Shown here piece after piece: positions 10,359 to 21,811 of a stretch of DNA of 64,000 bases. A model generated the notes under the pieces. The model did not search any database and had not been told where the DNA came from. It saw only the letters and a list, made by a program, of their open reading frames with translations. Position numbers and translations under genes: made by a program. The number at the start of each line of letters is the position of its first letter. The first letter of the stretch is position 1. This DNA comes from Symbiodinium natans (lineage: Eukaryota; Sar; Dinophyceae; Suessiales; Symbiodiniaceae), in contig CAJNDS010000635.1 of the NCBI GenBank assembly GCA_905221605.1, forward strand, positions 62,001 to 126,000, given 5' to 3'.

Positions 10359-12386
10359 TCAGCGCAGGGCATTCGCAAGTTCCTTGTCGCCGCTGTAGTT
10401 GTAGCAAGCCCAGTCATAGGGCGTCCAGCCTTCAGCGTCCCTTGTGTTCTTATCGGCACCCGATATCACCAAGAAGCGCGCGATCTGCCCGCACCCATGC
10501 ATGGCTGCCCAGTGCAAGGGCGTGGCCCCTTCCTTGGTGGCCTTGTTCTTGTTCGCGCCGCTCTGCAGAAGCAAGTGGACCATGTCTAAGCTGTAAGCTT
10601 CAATGGCCACGAAAAGTGGCGTCTGGCCATCGAAATTCTCCAAATCTGTTGACGCCTGTGCATCAAGCAAGGACTGTGCCGATTCTAAACTCCTCGTGTG
10701 CGCTGTCCAGTGCAAAGGCCCCCACCCAGCTCCATCCAACATGTCAGTGTCTGCATCGCTTTCAAGCAGGCGCACGACAATGTGGTGGTGGCCACAGCTC
10801 GACGCCCGATGCAAAGGCGCCGATTTCGGTGGTGCATCATCCCGTGTGGCACGTGGATTCCAGTCGTCCACCTGGTTTACATCTGCCTTGGCACGCAGCA
10901 ACGTATCGACCAGGTCGAGGTCGTTGCTGGAACATGCGAAGCTAAGGTATGTGTGGCCGTCTTTGCAGAGCCCGTTTGGACTTGCGCGAGACTCCAGCAA
11001 CAAGCTCGCTGGCCCAACTTGCCCAGACGACACTGCCCACTCTAGAAAATCTGGCAGCCGACCTTGGGAATCTAGAGACGCCACATTTGCCCTGGACTCC
11101 AGCAGAAAGGAAGCAATCTCGAATGAGCAGTTGCTCACAGCCAAACTCATGGGCGTCCATCCCTTTGCACTGGCCCCTTCAACGTCACAGCTTTTTCCAA
11201 CCAATGACTGGACCATGCTCAGATCTCCGCACTTGATGGCACTTAGCAGAGGCGTGCTGCCCGTGGCGTTGACAGTATCTGCACTTGCTCTTGCTGCGAG
11301 CAACGAGGCGACAACATCGTGATGGGACTTCTTCACGGCACAGTGCAGCGGAGTCTCGCCTTGTTGGTCTTGTTCGTCCAAAGCGCTGCTCTCGAGCAAG
11401 GAGTTTACAACCGACAGGTGACCTGACTCAACCGCCCGATGCATGGCTGTCCGGTCTTTGCTGTCTCTCAAACGAGCGTCTGCCCGCTGTGCCTGCAGGT
11501 GATGGACCAGGTCATCGTGCCCGTGAGCGCATGCCAGGTGCAAGGGAGTCCAGCCGAGGAGTGGATGGGGAAGGTGTGGGTTCGCCCTGGCTTCGAGGAG
11601 GAACTGGGCGACTGCAAACCGCTTGTGCTCGAGGGCACGAAGTAAAGGTGCATCAGTGTCCAGGTCCAAGCCAGCATCGGCCAGAAACCGGACAACCTTC
11701 AAGTGACCTGCTTTTGCTGCCTTCAGCAGAGGTGTCTCACTCCAGCTGCCAGTTTTGCTCTTGCTAGCGCCTTCCTCGAGGAGCAACATGGCAAGGTTCT
11801 CAAAGTCGTTGCTAATCGCGAAAGTCACTGGGGTGTCTCCAGAGGCAAAGGGTGCATCCTTGTCTGCTCCTGCGTCCATGAGAACATGGGCAACCATGCT
11901 TTGGCCATGCTCCACGGCAAGATGCAGGGGTGTGCCATCGGTGGAGTTGGCCCTGGGCGCGTTTACGTCAGCAGCTTGACGGATCAGAAAGAGCGCACAC
12001 CTCACGCTGCCGTGTGTGGCGGCGATGTGCAAGGCTGTCCTTGAATCGTCGACGAGCAGATTTGGATAGTAGGAAGTACTGAACAGCCTTTGCAAGGCGT
12101 TGATGTTGTCCCTCGCAACTGCCACCTTGATTCCAGCGAGCTGCTCTTCACTGGGGAGTTCCCAATCCAAAACCACCATGTCCAAACATGCAGGCAGATT
12201 AATTTCAGTTCTGTCCGAGACAACGGCGCCATTGTAGAGCAGCCTGACCTCGTGTGTGGAGCCGATTCGTTCTTGAACCCGGCTTCTTACGGCCCTGGCC
12301 AGGCTACCTTGATCTCGCATCCGGCGAATCTCATCGGCTGTGAACTCCACCACGCACTCCCCCGAAGCTCGCGACACTTGCAACAT
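10359..12386 (-). CDS. Ubiquitin-like domain plus ankyrin-repeat protein
   Basis: This is a 675-residue intronless frame. Residues 1-76 (MLQVSRASGECVVEF... VRLLYNGAVVSD... LDMVVLDWE) have the layout of a beta-grasp ubiquitin-like domain, which often precedes ankyrin repeats in dinoflagellate proteins. About 16-17 ankyrin repeats fill residues 85-675. They are seen as repeated G-x-TPLH-x-A, LL-x-x-x-A and GAD-x-N motifs, e.g. DGTPLHLAVEHG, GWTPLHLACAHGH, GATPLHWAAMHG. The last repeat is partial and the protein ends NALR-TGA. The chosen ATG directly begins the Ubl strand. Ankyrin arrays bind proteins; a cytosolic or nuclear scaffold role is inferred. The body is free of telomere-like repeat, unlike its surroundings, which may mean it is a retrogene. 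Confidence 0.92.
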   Translation of the reverse strand: MLQVSRASGECVVEFTADEIRRMRDQGSLARAVRSRVQERIGSTHEVRLLYNGAVVSDRTEINLPACLDMVVLDWELPSEEQLAGIKVAVARDNINALQRLFSTSYYPNLLVDDSRTALHIAATHGSVRCALFLIRQAADVNAPRANSTDGTPLHLAVEHGQSMVAHVLMDAGADKDAPFASGDTPVTFAISNDFENLAMLLLEEGASKSKTGSWSETPLLKAAKAGHLKVVRFLADAGLDLDTDAPLLRALEHKRFAVAQFLLEARANPHLPHPLLGWTPLHLACAHGHDDLVHHLQAQRADARLRDSKDRTAMHRAVESGHLSVVNSLLESSALDEQDQQGETPLHCAVKKSHHDVVASLLAARASADTVNATGSTPLLSAIKCGDLSMVQSLVGKSCDVEGASAKGWTPMSLAVSNCSFEIASFLLESRANVASLDSQGRLPDFLEWAVSSGQVGPASLLLESRASPNGLCKDGHTYLSFACSSNDLDLVDTLLRAKADVNQVDDWNPRATRDDAPPKSAPLHRASSCGHHHIVVRLLESDADTDMLDGAGWGPLHWTAHTRSLESAQSLLDAQASTDLENFDGQTPLFVAIEAYSLDMVHLLLQSGANKNKATKEGATPLHWAAMHGCGQIARFLVISGADKNTRDAEGWTPYDWACYNYSGDKELANALR

Positions 12387-12975
12387 GGCAACAATTGCAA
12401 GCTTAGCAACTCAGTGCAGGCAGCGTAAGAGTTCGTTTCTGCTGCGCTGACAGATCGTGTGAACCTCAGCTCTCTTCCTGAAGGCCAACAGCTTCGTGTA
12501 CAACATTGTGAAACAATCCGTTCCTCCTCCTCTATTTCTCCCCAGGCCTACAGGGAACTCAGTACCTGAATATTCCCCATTCCTTCACATGTGTCACATG
12601 CGACTATGACTTCATCCAAAGTCCCACAAGGAACTGGCAGGTTGCCAGTATTTTCTCGAGTGCCCTGTAATTATACACCCCCCTGAACTCTGGACCCCAA
12701 ATCCTGTGAACCCGAACCCGTAGACTCAGCCCCTAACCCCAAAACCTGGAGGACTCAACCACCACGCCTCGTGGTGCTTTGCCACGCCGTCCTTATCTTC
12801 CTCGGCTGTCCCAACACCATTCCAGCATGTTCTCCCCAGAGTAACCATAGTACTTCTAAACCCTTACATTACATTGACTTGCTCAGTGCCATCAGCAACA
12901 GGCTTTGTCGCAAGCATAGAGTGGTAATGGTTTTGATGCAGACCCAAGCCGTAAACGGTAGCCCTCAACCCTAAA

Positions 12976-13543
12976 CTACTGCGAGGTGAAGTGGTAAAAG
13001 TAAGTCCCAGAGGCCGGACCCTTGGAGAGGAGCTCCGTGTCTGGCGTCCAGTGACCTCCCAGCGTCATCAGCCAGCCCGTGTGGAGCACCTCGGGGGTCT
13101 TAGGGCTTATGAGGTTTTGTAGGGTTTGCGGTTTCAGGTCCAGGGCAGTTTCGGGTGGAGGGTTGGGTGGGTGGGGTGGAGAGTTTTAGAGTTTGGGCTC
13201 AAGCTTTTGGAAACGCAGGGGCTTGAAGCGGCAGACTCCAGACAAGATCGGGGCAATGTGGCAAGTCAAGAGTGAGATCCATTGCAGGGGGGTTAGAAAC
13301 CTACTATAAGCTCCTACAACCCCAGTCAAAGCCTAAACCCTACACCCTGTGGAAGCCCTATCCTAACCCTCCACCCACAACCCTGGACCCTAAACCCTGA
13401 ACTTAAACCCTTTAAACCCTCCGACACTAAAACCGCTTGACCACTGGGCTGCCGTGCGAAGATGCCCGGCGAGCTGCGGGCCGAGGGCAGGTTACCCAGG
13501 CGCACCCACTCGGAGGCCTGGGCGCCTTGGGGGATGCCGCAGG
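12976..13543 (-). CDS. Spliced unknown gene, last two exons
   Basis: Exons are 13434-13543 (2 bases + 36 codons) and 12976-13098 (41 codons including TAG). The first reads CGIPQGAQASEWVRLGN and ARSSPGIFARQPSGQA. The second reads TPEVLHTGWLMTLGGHW, PDTELLSKGPASG, TYFYHFTSQ-stop. Donor CAAGCG|GTTTTAG and acceptor GCCCTAAG|ACC join phase 0 to phase 0. The 335-nt intron is degenerate TTTAGGG-like at its 5' end and CCCTAAA-like at its 3' end, so it could fold on itself. Upstream exons were not found. The family is not recognised. Confidence 0.6.
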
Positions 13544-13569
13544 CTCAGCAGTCTCTTTGGTAGGGATCC

Positions 13570-15016
13570 AAACGGCGCATATTTTCTTATGGGCTTGAAG
13601 AGGCTTGGTAAGGAAACCTGACCCCCCCCCCCCCCAAAAAAGGAAGAATAACGGCCTGCTCTGAATTCAAGACGGTTTGAGGGAAAGAGGTGGGCTGTTT
13701 TGGATTTTTTGTGGGGGGGGGGGAAGGTAGGTGTGAGTGTGTGGGGGTTGTGGAAGGTTTTAGGCAGTTTGGGGGTGATGATGAGGGGGTTATGGGGTTG
13801 TTGTTTCTTTTGATTTTGTTTGGGCAGGGGGAGGTTGAAGTAGGGAAGTGGGGGGTTGAGGTCCGTTCAGGTTTCGGGCGTTCAGGCGGGCAGGATATTC
13901 CAAGTGACTTGAAGGTTTCGCGGGCTTTTGGCCATTCAATGCGTCCACCGCGCGTTGAGGGTTCGGGAGCCGGAGCTGCGGAAGACACCGAGGGAGAGAG
14001 CCCGAAAATCACCCAAGAACCACAGGGTCCAAGGATCCAAAAGGGCCTGCTTAGGGTTTAGGGATATGTTCAGGGTGTAACAGGCTTAGGGATTAGGGTT
14101 TCCTATAGAAGCCCTACAGAGCCTCAAGAAGCCCTGCACAGGTAGTTGCAATTTTAATACCCCCGGGTCCCCCCTTTTTCCCAACCTGACATAACATCAC
14201 TAATTATAATACGCAACACGGGGCAACATCCGATCATCTATGAGGCAGCTAGCTAAAGCCAGACCCTAATTTGACCATTAAAGCTAAACCCTCTGAAAGG
14301 TGCTTTCTAGTGCCCAAGCAGTTAGTCTACATGCCCTGCCGCCCCACGTCCCTAAACCCTAAGCTCCCAACCCTGAGCCCCGAAACCCCAAAACTCTACG
14401 TCCTGGGCTCCCGACTCGGAATCGGCACTCTCCACGTGTCCTCACAGCGCTTCCAGCGCCTGCTAAACTGTCGGAGTGGGGTTTAGGGCTTATTTCTTAG
14501 GGTTTAGGCCGGGTAGAGGGCTTTGGGAGGGTTAGAGCTTTAGGAGTGGTTGAGGGTTGAGGGCTGGAGGGTTTTGGCGAGGGTTGTGCGGGATTTTTTG
14601 GGGGGCTTAGGGGCTGGCTTAGAGGTCCCTAAGCCCTACGGAGTTTAGTCCATAACGCCGCTTAAGCTTCATGGCTTAGGCTGGACGCTGTATTCTGATT
14701 GGTTCTGGGCTTCGAGTTAGGATTTAGGCCACAGTCCCCAACTGGAAACACATCCATGCAAACAAACAAGCAAGCAAACAATCTAACAAACCACTCACAA
14801 ATACTTGTGTCCTACGTCGAACTCTGCGCCGCCCGCTACCTGCAGCCTCGTTGTGTAAAGCCCCCCCCACACTCTCGCTGCCTGCCGCCCTCTTTGGCAT
14901 GCTGCCCTCCAAACATCACCTGCTTTGTGACTTGTGACAACTGGGGGATTCTCTAAATTTGGTCCCTTTTGGGGCAGCATAAGGTGGCCCCGAATCATTA
15001 AGGTACCCAAATAATT
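13570..15016. other. Intergenic or intronic region, ambiguous frames
   Basis: It has a poly-C/A tract (13622-13640), a G-rich stretch (13690-13860), a segment open on both strands (13885-14035), and another at 14370-14480 (plus: KLYVLGSRLGIGTLHVSSQ). Degenerate repeat is at 14480-14640. None can be assigned to a strand with confidence. Confidence 0.4.
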
Positions 15017-15042
15017 AAACCATAATTTCGAGAACTGACCTT

Positions 15043-15216
15043 ATGAACCCTTATGAATCCGCTGCAAAAGCAATTGCAAGGCCCCTGGAGACCATTGAAT
15101 GCTCCCTTACGAAAGCTCTGCCAGCACTCCAAGCCTCTAAAACCCGAACCTTCTTGGCTTGGACAATCTGGCTCCCTGGGAGTGGGGCATCGATTGGCCT
15201 CGCTTGCGTGACCTAA
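15043..15216 (+). CDS. Small ORF, 57 codons
   Basis: It begins ATGAACCCTTATGAA and reads MNPYESAAKAIARPLETIE, then CSLTKALPALQASKTR and a hydrophobic tail WTIWLPGSGASIGLACVT before TAA. It could be a genuine small protein or a terminal exon. Just beyond, on minus, a 35-nt segment at 15246-15280 (ADHATAISPD) is bounded by CCGCAG| and |GTAAGTGG. Confidence 0.3.
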   Translation: MNPYESAAKAIARPLETIECSLTKALPALQASKTRTFLAWTIWLPGSGASIGLACVT

Positions 15217-16012
15217 CTGCCACCAAGGGCACCAGCCACTTACCATCCGGGGAAATGGCGGTGGCGTGATCCGCCTGCGGACACAGGGCTGCGTGTGGGT
15301 ATACGTGTGGGGTTTCGAATTCCACTGAGCGTGACTTATATGTATATATGTGTATATATATAAAATATACATGCTGACTTGATAGTTATCCGGGTACATG
15401 ATACAAGAGGAGGGCCCCAAAAGGGCAAACGAGAGAAGGTACCGGGCACCCTTGGCCAAAGCCTGACAGCAATGGGAAGTTTCAGACCGTGGCCCGCAAC
15501 ACCGTAACTGCGGGTCCCCAACTGGAAGCGTCAGACCTTGAAAGGCTAATCACTTCCGAGCCGTCGAGGGGGCCAGGAAGACCATTCCGTCAAGCTTCCC
15601 CAGTATCCTATGGAAAAAAACGATGCCTTCTTGTTGCATGGGGGCAAAAGGGACATGAGAAAGCTAAATGTCGGCAGCCCGTCCCCCAAAAGGTCCCATC
15701 CACAAAACTACACCCCACACAAAGGTTCTGAAGCGCACCGAACGCCGAAGGCATCCAAGCAATCCAAAACCTCAATGCTACCCAGGGTTTAGGGTTTAGG
15801 GTTGAATCCCCAACTGCTTGTGCAAACTTGCAAGCCAGGGCTTCAACTGAACATCCCTACCAGCACGATTCATGGACCATAAAATACCTGAATTATACGC
15901 CTTACAAATTCTCTTAAGCCCAACAAGAGCCCTAAACCCCAAACGCTGAACCTCAAAACCCTAAAGCCCCTAAACCCTCAAACCCCCTGAAAATTCCCTG
16001 AAAACCCCACAC

Positions 16013-16082
16013 CCTGTCTCCCCCTCGCGCCCGTGAGTCCCACGGCACGGCTCCATTGGGGGTCTTGACGGTCCACTTCAGC
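16013..16082 (-). CDS. Internal exon, unknown protein
   Basis: The exon has one base plus 23 codons: LKWTVKTPNGAVPWDSRARGG. Boundaries are GGTCTCAG|G and GACAGG|GTGTGG. Telomere-like CCCTAAA lies on its left and TTTAGGG on its right. No partner exons were assigned. Confidence 0.5.
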
Positions 16083-16471
16083 CTGAGACCGCTGAGCTTG
16101 CAGAATCATGGGAACCATGGTTTTAGGGCTTTGTAGGGCCTAGGGTTTAGGGGGTTTAGGGCTGATAGGGTTGGAGCTTCTATTGGGTTTAGGGTTTCAG
16201 GTTTACAGGGGTAAAGGAGGATTGCAGGAACCCGCGCCTCCCAATAAGGCTCTAAGCGTTCGGGGATTAGGCTTCGGGGGCTTCGGGATTGGGGTTTGGG
16301 GTCTACGTAGGATCCCTCAGGCAACTTGTTACAGCCACTGATGCTCCGTCAAGGCCCTAAACCCCAAACCCTACTGTATACCCTAAACCCTAAGGCTTTT
16401 GGAGCTTAGGATGCTCTGCGTTCTAGGGCCGCAAACCTCACCTGCCCCAAAAGCTCAAAGCCAATTGGTTG

Positions 16472-16565
16472 GGATGCTCCCCCTTATACTAACAGTCCTT
16501 AATAGGGATTACAATCGAGGTACGATAATCCCTATTAAGGACTGCTAGTCTAAGGGGGAACATCC
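16472..16565. mobile_element. Hairpin MITE-like element, family A
   Basis: The 40-bp arms (16472-16511 and 16526-16565) pair with three mismatches around a 14-nt loop. The termini read GGATGYTCCCCCTTA. A second member is at 41851-41939. The element ends 21 nt downstream of the stop codon of the gene at 16587-17546, so it sits in or next to its 3' UTR. There is no coding capacity, and no clear target duplication was identified. Confidence 0.75.
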
Positions 16566-16586
16566 AAACCCATCGGGTCTGTGCCG

Positions 16587-17546
16587 TTAGCAAAGAGACG
16601 TGTCCAGGTTGAAGACCGACACCTCGGGGCCAGGGCTTAGCATTTAGGGTTTAGGGTTTAGGGTTTAGGGTTTCATTCACGAGTGGCTCTGAATTGTGGA
16701 CCGCATTTGGATGTCTTCTCCATTGTATTCCTTATACGTTCGGGAGAAAGGCCCGCGATGTGTAACAACCCCTCTTTACGGGCGTCAAATACTTACGAAG
16801 CTAGACCGTAAACCCTAGACTTAAACCCTAAACCCATTTAGGGCTCAGGGCTGGATAGGGTTTTGAACGGGGGTTGAACAACCACGCCACATCCCAGAAA
16901 CCGAGTTTAGACTCTCCGGATCCGAGTCTCAGGACCGCTGACTTTCCCAATTCAAAAACAAACCCTCTGTGGCCCTAAGCTTCCAGGGACCGAAAAACTA
17001 CCACAAGCTTGCTAGGACCTCAAGGGTGCTTTACACATTCGTGTCTGATCTCATACTCAATCTGAATATTTACCTGTCAAGATCGTTCTTTCGCGAAAGA
17101 CATCTTTCCTCCATGCTCCGGGCGCCTGCGAGAGCGTGCCACGCTGCTGTGACCAGCCGCCCACGAACCAAACATCGGAACCTGCCGATGGTTTCTTCAA
17201 AAGGCTGCGAACCCCAGAGCCTAAATCCCAAAAGTCCCGTGCTCTCTATACGCATGAGTCCGAAGCTAGACTCGATGCTACCTAAAGTAACTTCGTACCG
17301 GTTTCGCACTAACCGCAAGGCACGCTTCCCCTTTACGGGCCTATAACCCCTAAACTACACAAAGCTCCTAAACCCTGCAAGACACGGCTTTTCGCCCTCC
17401 ATCCCCTTTCCCTTGGAGCCTGTCAGGGCTGCAGAGGTCGCCTGAATCCCTTCGAAAGGCGGATTCGTGTCGACCTTCTTCCAGGGCACACCCTTCCTCG
17501 GCAGGTTCACGAAATTTGGGCACCATATGAAGATAAGGGTACCCTT
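16587..17546 (-). CDS. Spliced unknown gene, last four exons
   Basis: Exons are 17374-17546, 17074-17204, 16886-16937 and 16587-16635, encoding 57, 43, 16 and 15 whole codons plus split codons. Readings include TLIFIWCPNFVNLPRKGVPW, KKPSAGSDVWFVGGWSQQ, LRLGSGESKLGFWDV and PGPEVSVFNLDTSLC-TAA. Donors are GCAGG|GTTTAGG, ATCTTGACAG|GTAAAT and GATGTGGC|GTGGTT. Acceptors are TTCGCAG|, AAGTCAG| and TGCTAAG|. All junctions keep frame. The first donor and the last acceptor lie in telomere-like repeat. The first exon follows CTAG|; earlier exons are unknown. No family is recognised. Confidence 0.6.
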
Positions 17547-17681
17547 CTAGGTGTCGGGTACTGTCATAAAGGACCCCAGAGCCCAACAAGGGCCAAAAAG
17601 CAAGCAGTGACCCACTCGCGGCTCGATCGAGACAGACCCTGGCAACCGTGAAGCTCTGAGTCCTTCTTCTCAGAGCAATTT

Positions 17682-17736
17682 AGGGTTTAGGGTTTAGGGT
17701 TTAGGGTTTAGGGTTTAAGTTTAGGGTTTAGGGTTT
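17682..17736 (-). repeat. TTTAGGG telomere-like array
   Basis: Seven to eight near-perfect TTTAGGG units. Flanking sequence (17782-18180) has open minus segments such as ENREVGMVPECDAILQ and MPGKPTVMLRDVWSFNP that may be exons of an undetermined gene. Confidence 0.9.
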
Positions 17737-18920
17737 GTGTTGGTGCTGACACCTGGGGGGTTGATCTAAATTCGGGCTCCGCTAGACTTCTTTCGGGACA
17801 GGCGGTGCCAGTACCAACACTGGCCTTCGGCTAAGGCAGGCTTTAGGGTACTTTGGGGCAGGCGCCTTGCAGTTTTTGTTGAGGGTTACAAGTTGCACCT
17901 CGATCCGATTCTTCCCCCCCCCCCCCTTCTGCTGTGGACCGAAAGGAAGCCCACCCCTCAGTAAGGCTCGGCTGCAGGATGGCGTCACATTCAGGAACCA
18001 TCCCAACTTCACGGTTCTCTGACGCCCCAGAGTCGATCTCCCAAAACCCTCAACGCCTTGTCGGGTTTGGGCTTTCGACCTTCGGTGTTGATTTTTAAGC
18101 CCTGGAGGCCCTAGAAGCCCTTCAGTGTGGAGCCGGTAAGCTGAGGAGAAGGCGTAGGGTTGAAACTCCACACGTCCCGCAGCATCACTGTCGGCTTCCC
18201 TGGCATGACTTTCAAGACCAGAAACCTCTAAACCTCCTAATATCCCTTAGCACGGGCCTTTTGTGGCCCCAATACGGGGTACTGAGGGCATCTTAACAGG
18301 TAAAAGGGCACCGAAGGGGGGAGGGGGCTCTAGGGGAAGGCTTGGGCTCAAGATCTTTCGGCTTGCAACGCTGGCTCTAGGCATGAAACTTCACCCCCCC
18401 CCCCCACATTTTTGTCGTGCTGCCCAGGCCTTTCTCGCAACAGCCAAAGAAGAGCCACACCGTGTCGTCAGCCTCCATATTCTGAACAATCGATTTTTCG
18501 TTGTTTGAAGATTTGCATGCACTTGTGTGTAGGAAGCTTTCTCACAGACTGAAGGGCGATAACCTCCTAAACCATGATGACGCCATGTGCCCCAACGTTG
18601 TCTTCTTGGGTGTTATTTTATTCATCCCTAAACCCTAAGCGCCCAATTACTAGTAGGCACGTGGAACCTGTGCGCTTCGGGCTGTGCAACTGTTCCACGC
18701 GGAGTCCTCTCTTCTTGGCATGTCAAGCTATCTCTCCGGGGCTGATGAATCGGGGGGGGTTGGAGAGTGGAGAGGGCATTGGAGGGCAACCCCTAAAGCC
18801 ATGAATCCCTGAACCCCGAAACCCCTGAAGCCCCAAAGCCAAATCCCTAAACCCCTAAGCACCTAAACCCCTGAACCCTAAAACCCATTTAGCGGCACGG
18901 CGGGATTTGGGGATGAGAGC

Positions 18921-19030
18921 TTCGGGTTCGGGTTTAGGGCTTAGGGCTTAGGGCTTAGGGCTTAGGGCTTGGGGCTTGGGGCTTGGGGCTTGGGGCTTAG
19001 GGCTTAGGGCTTAGGGTTTAGGATTAAGGG
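18921..19030 (-). repeat. GGGCTTA / GGGGCTT variant array
   Basis: Tandem 7-mers drift from TTAGGGC to TTGGGGC and back to TTAGGGT, a local expansion of point-mutated telomere units. No gene is supported between 18200 and 20079. 19031-19860 has only short ambiguous frames. Confidence 0.85.
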
Positions 19031-20079
19031 TCGAAGCTTTGGAAGGCCTACAGAAAGCCATGGGGGAAAGACCCTCAACCACCTGAACATGCAGATGCAC
19101 TAGTTAAAAGGGATTAGCTTAAGGAACCTTGCGAACACTAAAATGATCCTTGGTCACATTGCAATTGCATACTATGTACTTCCCTTGTAGAATTTCGATG
19201 TTATGTGTTGGGGTTCCGCAAGCAAACTCTACTTGAGGGGTACCCGAAAGGGGCCCCTTGCCTGTGTGATGATGGAATGGCCCCATCGCGGATCCCACGG
19301 CACATCCTCTCGGGCGCTCGTCCAGGGTCCACAGCTTCTAGCACCCTCTTCTTGGGAAGCGCCACTAACTACCTATACTTGCACATCAGCTATCAGACCC
19401 CACTCGTTCATACACATCACCCTACAAGTGCCCCATATTCAGCCCGTGGGCATTAACAACTACTTATGCCCCATAATAGAAGCCCTATCAGAACCATATA
19501 AGTGCTCACGCCCCGAAGCTGGATAGCTGCCCTACAAGCCATGCTTGTGAAATTGTTTGAAGGATAGCTCCTGTGACAGTCTAATAGGCCTGGCACCTGT
19601 CTAAAGTCTGGGGCGTGCTGTATGCAAATTGCCCACACCTGCAAATTGGTAGTCTGGTGCTGTCAGGGAACTTAAACTATGTTGCGCCAATAAATAGGCA
19701 AGCAAGCGTCCCTACTGTGAAGTGACAGTCTCAAGTTCCTTTACAACACCACAGATCCAGTAAGCCACAGCCCTGCCACCAATCCTGAACAAAGGAATCA
19801 ATAAAGGGTACCCTTTTGGGGCAAATAGGCTTAGGAGAAGGAATTATGACAAAGGGCAGTTCTTCGAGGGGAGTTTAGGGCTTCGGAGATGATTTTTCAG
19901 GGGTGCGAACACGCAGAGACAAAATCAAAGATGGGGCGATTGGGGAACCCTAAAGCCGACCCTATAGGCCCTACACCCTTGGGGGGGGGGGGGCGGTTTG
20001 GGGGTCCAAGGCTTGACGGTCCTTGGAATGATCAGTCCATTCGGCTTTCTGGTGCCTTGGCATTGCGGGGCTCTCCCTC

Positions 20080-20433
20080 ATGCGATCAAGGGCCGGGCTT
20101 GGGTTAGTGGTTTGGATTTGCAGCTTATGTTTGCTGCATCAATCCTTGCCTGCTTCAATCCGCTTCATCCTCCAGAACAATGGTCAGCTGGAACGCACGG
20201 GCGCAGCTCAGATGCTGAGGCTTCTGGGGCTTAGGGCCGCCGAAGTTCGAACAATTGCTATTCCCAGCCTAAGCTGCTTGAACTGCCACACATCGCTGGT
20301 GCAGTTGAAGCAGTCAAAGTGGCCACCACCATGCCTGTTTTCAGTTGCATGCGGTTCCTCACCCCCCCCTTTACACCTTGAAGTGCGAGGAGGTTCCTAT
20401 GGTAACAGCTTCAGCATCGCAACTGAAGGCTGA
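20080..20433 (+). CDS. Unknown ORF, 117 codons
   Basis: It begins MRSRAGLGLVVWICSLCLL, a hydrophobic signal-like start, then SIRFILQNNGQLERTGA, AQMLRLLGLRAAEVRTI and a Cys/Pro-rich end. The frame is uninterrupted and of normal composition, with no known domain. It could be a secreted or membrane protein, or an exon. Confidence 0.4.
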   Translation: MRSRAGLGLVVWICSLCLLHQSLPASIRFILQNNGQLERTGAAQMLRLLGLRAAEVRTIAIPSLSCLNCHTSLVQLKQSKWPPPCLFSVACGSSPPPLHLEVRGGSYGNSFSIATEG

Positions 20434-20806
20434 TCTGCAGACCACCTGATGTTCGAAATTCCGCAAGCCCGTTCTGCAACTGCTGAGCCCTGTCCGCAAA
20501 AAGCCCGAGGAAAAACAAAAAAGAACAAGAAACACCCCCCCCCCCCCCTCCCCAAGCCCTCAACCCCAAACCCTAATCAATCGTGCGCCTTCCGGCTTGG
20601 CCACCGATCCTTGGCAGCCAACAAACACGTGCTGGGAGGACCCTGAGCCCGAGAGTGTTCTCTCCTCATGAGGTGCAGGGCTTCCGCGAGGTCTCGGGAA
20701 CTCAGGGCTTAGGCCGCTCCACGCTTCTCAAGGGATGTAATCAGGCTTTGGTGCTTTCTGGGGCTCCCCTGAGTCCCAACTACCCATACGTTTCGGGCAT
20801 ATTTAA

Positions 20807-20885
20807 CGTAGGGTTTAGGGTTTGGGGTTTGGGGTTTGGGGTTTGGGGTTTAGGGTTTAGGGTTTAGGGTTGCGGGTTTTCGGGT
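20807..20885 (-). repeat. TTTAGGG/TTTGGGG array
   Basis: Pure TTTAGGG grades into TTTGGGG and back. Around it are only weak frames. An AT-rich ATAATATA microsatellite follows at 21040-21102. Confidence 0.9.
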
Positions 20886-21429
20886 TTAGGCTTAGGGTTG
20901 AGGCTAGGTACTTCGGACCTGTAGTGCTGTCGGGGTGTAAGGTTTGGGGTGTCTGGACTTCTCCGACTTCTCCGACCGCGCAATGGATGCTTCCACCCAG
21001 CGGGCTCTCTCAAATGTAGCTGACCCTGAGCCGGGCTCATATAATATCATATACTATAATATAATATAATACAATATAGTATAGTATCATATAATATAAT
21101 AAACCCAAACCCATGGGCACCGTGATCTAACATTTTGTTTGTTGGGCCTCCGGGTTTCCCCAAACTTAGAGGTTCCGAGTACGGGTCCTCCAAAAGGGGC
21201 CACCCCATGTGTTAACGCCCAGATGCGATTTCGGCTTGGGGGTCGGTGGGAGGGGCTATACTACCCCTTTCTGTTTCGGTCTCCCCCCTGCACTTTCAGA
21301 CCGAAACTCAGCCTTGCAAAACCTAAACCCCAAACAAATCCCTGTTAGCCTTAAGCCTGACCCTAAAGCCTATAAACTCTAAACACGAAACCCGACTAGC
21401 CCCGGCCCTAAACCCCAAAACCCCAACCC

Positions 21430-21548
21430 AGGATCCACAGGCTAACGTAGACAGGCTGCAGCAGCATGCTGCCATCCGACAGCGGGGCGGCTATGCCTTG
21501 GCAGAAGCCATCATTCAGCCCGGGTGCGAAAGTTTCGCGTGCTTGCGA
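21430..21548 (-). CDS. Possible exon, unknown
   Basis: It reads ARETFAPGLNDGFCQGIAA, PLSDGSMLLQPVYVSLWIL, with a possible donor before GTTGGGG. The opposite strand is also open (SRACEVFKSSGDLRNLR), so the strand is uncertain. Confidence 0.35.
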
Positions 21549-21811
21549 GGTGTTTAAGTCGTCTGGCGATCTAAGGAATCTAAGGCTTGACCGGGTCGAA
21601 CGGCTCGGTGCTTCTTGTGTCCTCAAGGGAAGGGCTCTTGCTTTCGGAGCCTACTCTCGCGATGTACACGCCCCACAAAAACGTCAGCATCTGGGGCTGG
21701 GCATTCCCCGAAGCCTGACTTTTTTGATCCGTTAAGACCCCTTCAGCCCTGTAACCCTAAAACCACCCTATTTTTACCCTGAACCTCAAACCAGAATCCT
21801 TCAACGCTCCT

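Noticed and set aside
10603-11322. 239-codon plus-strand frame and other plus frames over 10.4-12.4 kb
   Set aside because: They lie antisense to the ankyrin gene and follow from its codon bias; no independent protein signal.
13190-18360. GGCTCAAG strings (about 13196, 18345) as relict spliced leaders
   Set aside because: Only 8-10 bases match and they lack the preceding CCGTAGCCATTTT part; chance within repeat drift.
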